DNA from: CAVPMN01 sp963706425
GTDB taxonomy: Bacteria > Actinomycetota > Acidimicrobiia > Acidimicrobiales > Acidimicrobilacustridaceae
Assembly: GCA_963706425.1 (NCBI GenBank)
Contig: CAVPMN010000021.1
Coordinates: 1 to 42,272, forward strand
Reading direction: 5' to 3'
DNA length: 42,272 nucleotides
Shown piece after piece: positions 40,070 to 42,272 of this stretch (position 1 is the stretch's first letter; each line of letters begins with the position of its first letter). The notes beneath the pieces are model-generated. The model saw only the letters and a program-made list of their open reading frames with translations, searched no databases and was not told the origin of the DNA. A program made the position numbers and the translations under genes.

Positions 40070-40979
40070 TCACCAGCCGCGGTCGGCGAGCTTGGTGTCG
40101 AGGCCGTCGATCTCGAGGCCGGGCATCGCCGCACCGAGGCCCCGGCTGACCTTGGCCAGGATGTCGGGGTCGCGGAAGTTGGTGGTGGCCTCGACGATGG
40201 CCTTGGCCCGGCGGGCGGGATCGCTCGACTTGAAGATGCCCGAGCCGACGAAGACGGCCTCGGCGCCGAGCTGCATGACCAGGGCGGCGTCGGCCGGGGT
40301 GGCGATGCCGCCGGCGCAGAACATCGGCACCGGCAGGCGGCCGGTCTCGGCGATCTCCTGCACGAGCGGCAGCGGCGCCTGGAGCTGCTTGGCCCAGTCG
40401 AACAGCTCGGCCGAGTCGGCCTGGGTGATCTTGCGGATGTCGCCGAGGATCGAGCGCAGGTGGCGCACGGCCTCGACGATGTTGCCGGTGCCGGCCTCGC
40501 CCTTCGAGCGGATCATGCACGCGCCCTCGCTGATGCGACGCAGCGCCTCGCCCAGGTTGGTGGCGCCGCACACGAACGGCACGGTGAAGGCCCACTTGTC
40601 GATGTGGTGCGCCTCGTCGGCCGGGGTGAGCACCTCGGACTCGTCGACGTAGTCGACGCCGAGCGCCTGGAGGATCTGGGCCTCGACGAAGTGGCCGATG
40701 CGGGCCTTGGCCATCACCGGGATGGTGACCGCGGCCTTGATGCCCTCGATCATCTCCGGGTCGCTCATGCGGGCCACGCCGCCGTCGCGGCGGATGTCGG
40801 ACGGCACCCGCTCGAGCGCCATGACCGCGACGGCGCCGGCGTCCTCGGCGATCTTGGCCTGCTCGGGGTCGACGACGTCCATGATGACGCCGCCCTTGAG
40901 CATCTCGGCCAGGCCCCGCTTGACGAGCGTGGTGCCCGTCTCACGGCCGGTCGCAGTTCGTGGAGCTCACGTCAGCCAT
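40070..40979 (-). CDS. pdxS: Pyridoxal 5'-phosphate synthase lyase subunit PdxS (frameshifted)
   Basis: Dodecameric synthase that makes vitamin B6 coenzyme from ribose 5-phosphate, glyceraldehyde 3-phosphate and ammonia. About 303 residues. TGTTLVKRGLAEMLKGGVIM; DVVDPEQAKIAEDAGAVAVM (conserved Asp); ALERVPSDIRRDGGVARMSD (Lys-replaced Schiff-base region is just upstream in the fold); VTIPVMAKARIGHFVEAQIL with the catalytic Lys; KWAFTVPFVCGATNLGEALR; MIRSKGEAGTGNIVEAVRHL; FCAGGIATPADAALVMQLGA. ATG at 40979 with one indel near 40940. Stop eight bases before the pdxT start, one transcription unit. Confidence 0.96.
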
Positions 40980-41023
40980 GGTGCGAGTCTACGGCGCCCC
41001 GTTGCCGAGACCCGCAGCGAGAA

Positions 41024-42130
41024 TCAGCGGCGCAGCGAGGAGCAGCTGATCGGCGGCGACCGGTCGAGCGGGAGCACCACCGAGCCCGGCTCGGGGCAGG
41101 GCGACCCAGGTGCGCCCCGGGGTGAGCTCGATGGGCTGGCCGGCGTCGTCGAGCAGCTCCCAGGGTCGAGCGGGGTCGGCCGGATCCAGTTGCCGTGCAC
41201 GGCCTGCCCGTCGGTGAGCATGACGCCTCGCCGCTGCCCGACGCTGACCGCCTGGGCGACCGGGCGTCGGACGGGCTCTGCCGTACTCGATGAACATGAT
41301 GACCACGTTGGGCGGAGCCACCTGCACACCGGCGTCGTCGACGGTGGCGCTGTCGTCGCGGGGGTGGGCTCGTCGACCTGGAAGCGGTCCCAGCCGTTGC
41401 GCTCGGCGTCCCACACGTAGTCGACCCGCACCCGGAGACCGAAGTCGATCGTGAGGCCGGGGGCGTCGATGCCCGTCGGCGGGCTCGCCCTTCGCGCTAC
41501 GGGAACAGCGGCGGCGGCGGCGTCGTCGGGGGCGAAGTCGGCCAGGAGGCCGATCTGGTGAAGAGGTTGTGGGGTGCCCGGCCGGTGTCGTCCCGGTAGA
41601 AGTGACCCGCGGGCGTTCGCCCGGCGTCGACCAGCAGGCCGTTGTCCTGGCCGCGGAGCACCTCGTTGGTGACGCCGGGGTTGCCACCGGACCAGGCGAG
41701 CAGCGGGCGGTTCAGGTTGCTCAACAGGTTGATGTCGCTGCTCCGGGCCGACCGCACCGGCCCGACGCGCTCGGGGGTGTGCGAGTGGAACACCTCCATG
41801 TAGCGGGTGATGCCCTCGACCCGCAGCTCGTAGACGATGTCGGCCTGGTTGACGCCGGCCTGGGGTCGGGCCTCGGGGCTGTTGTCCACCTTCACGACGA
41901 CGGCCGGATGCGAGCGCCGCGGGATCGGCGACTCGGTGCCGGTGAGCGGCTACGTCGGCGGCGGCGGCGCCGACGTGGTTGGGTTGGATCGGCCTTGGTC
42001 GTGGGCGCGGCCGACGGTGGCGCGGTCGCACCGGCTTGGCGGCTTGCCCGCACGCGGCGGCCACGACGACCAGCACGGCGGCGAGCGTTGCGGCCCGCAA
42101 CGGGCCGACGATCGATGGATGACGACGCAC
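41024..42130 (-). CDS. DUF3048 domain lipoprotein (frameshifted)
   Basis: Exported protein of about 368 residues with two DUF3048 (YerB-like) domains. The N-terminus RRHPSIVGPLRAATLAAVLV leads to VVAAACGQ, a lipobox. Domain 1: MKVDNSPEARPQAGVNQADI, VYELRVEGITRYMEVFHSHT, PERVGPVRSARSSDINLLSN, AWSGGNPGVTNEVLRG and GHFYRDDTGRAPHNLF. Domain 2: DFGLRVRVDYVWDAERNGWD, PPNVVIMFIEYG, QAVHGNWIRP and GRTWVALPEPGSVVLP-like end. Function is unknown; the family is envelope-associated in Gram-positive bacteria. GTG at 42130. Indels are frequent. The gene is upstream of pdxS on the same strand with a 44-base gap. Confidence 0.85.
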   Translation of the reverse strand: MRRHPSIVGPLRAATLAAVLVVVAAACGQAAKPVRPRHRRPRPRPRPIQPNHVGAAAADVAAHRHRVADPAALASGRRREGGQQPRGPTPGRRQPGRHRLRAAGRGHHPLHGGVPLAHPRARRAGAVGPEQRHQPVEQPEPPAARLVRWQPRRHQRGAPRPGQRPAGRRRANARGSLLPGRHRPGTPQPLHQIGLLADFAPDDAAAAAVPVARRASPPTGIDAPGLTIDFGLRVRVDYVWDAERNGWDRFQVDEPTPATTAPPSTTPVCRWLRPTWSSCSSSTAEPVRRPVAQAVSVGQRRGVMLTDGQAVHGNWIRPTPLDPGSCSTTPASPSSSPRGAPGSPCPEPGSVVLPLDRSPPISCSSLRR

Positions 42131-42272
42131 GATGAACCTCCGAGACCCTCCGGCTCGCCGGCAGACGCCGGCTCTCCCTGGTCTCCGCCCGGCAGGCACT
42201 GTAGAAAAGGGCGTGCTGCGGGTGGTGGATACCGGACGCCCCGTGGGACCGGTCGCGACGAGGGCGTCGAGG
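42131..42272. other. Window edge, no supported gene
   Basis: Contains the upstream region of the DUF3048 gene. A plus-strand GTG at 42212 opens a short frame (VLRVVDTGRPVGPVA) to the window end that could be the start of another gene, but nothing identifies it. Confidence 0.25.

Overview
The window looks like a chromosomal segment of a high-GC actinobacterium, probably class Acidimicrobiia (Ilumatobacter/Microthrix-like). This is inferred from GC-rich codon use, many GTG and TTG starts, and the minus-strand core order pdxS-pdxT-yebC, then ruvC-ruvA-ruvB-queA-tgt-yajC-secD-secF-relA. No rRNA, tRNA, CRISPR array or transposase was recognised. Most genes are broken into two or more reading frames by small indels although the protein families are clear. 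Indel density is highest near base 1, and both housekeeping and accessory genes are hit, so most breaks are probably sequencing errors. Each such gene is annotated as one CDS from its real start to its real stop.

Layout. (1) 1-11123, minus strand: a cell-surface polysaccharide cluster. In transcription order it holds a WecA-like sugar-1-phosphate transferase, a family 4 glycosyltransferase, an atypical SDR epimerase, an asparagine synthase, a two-domain alcohol dehydrogenase/Gfo-Idh oxidoreductase, a WaaE-like family 2 glycosyltransferase, a Wzy-like polymerase and an unreadable stretch. Starts and stops mostly overlap or lie a few bases apart, so it reads as one operon. (2) 11179-13171, minus: acyl-CoA dehydrogenase and a lipoprotein glutaminyl-peptide cyclotransferase. 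(3) 13247-19429, plus: GDP-L-fucose synthase, then a TPP riboswitch heading a thiamine operon of thiamine pyrophosphokinase, thiamine-type ABC binding protein, permease, ATPase and an SRPBCC protein. (4) 19475-22020, plus: a secreted Thr-rich protein with promoter, leader hairpin and terminator, then a TauE/SafE permease coupled to an ABC ATPase. (5) 22147-24392, minus: alpha/beta hydrolase and wax ester synthase/DGAT. (6) 24805-35024, minus: the core ruvC-to-relA block. (7) 35162-38197, plus: an ABC exporter pair and an AbiEi/DUF559-type gene bracketed by three copies of a ~50-bp palindromic repeat. This interrupts the minus-strand core genes. (8) 38223-42130, minus: peroxiredoxin, yebC, pdxT, pdxS and a DUF3048 lipoprotein.

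Most interesting items: the palindromic repeat family around the AbiEi/DUF559 gene; the TPP riboswitch whose expression platform can form two mutually exclusive hairpins, one of them covering the ribosome binding site; the kinase-first thiamine operon; and the polysaccharide cluster.
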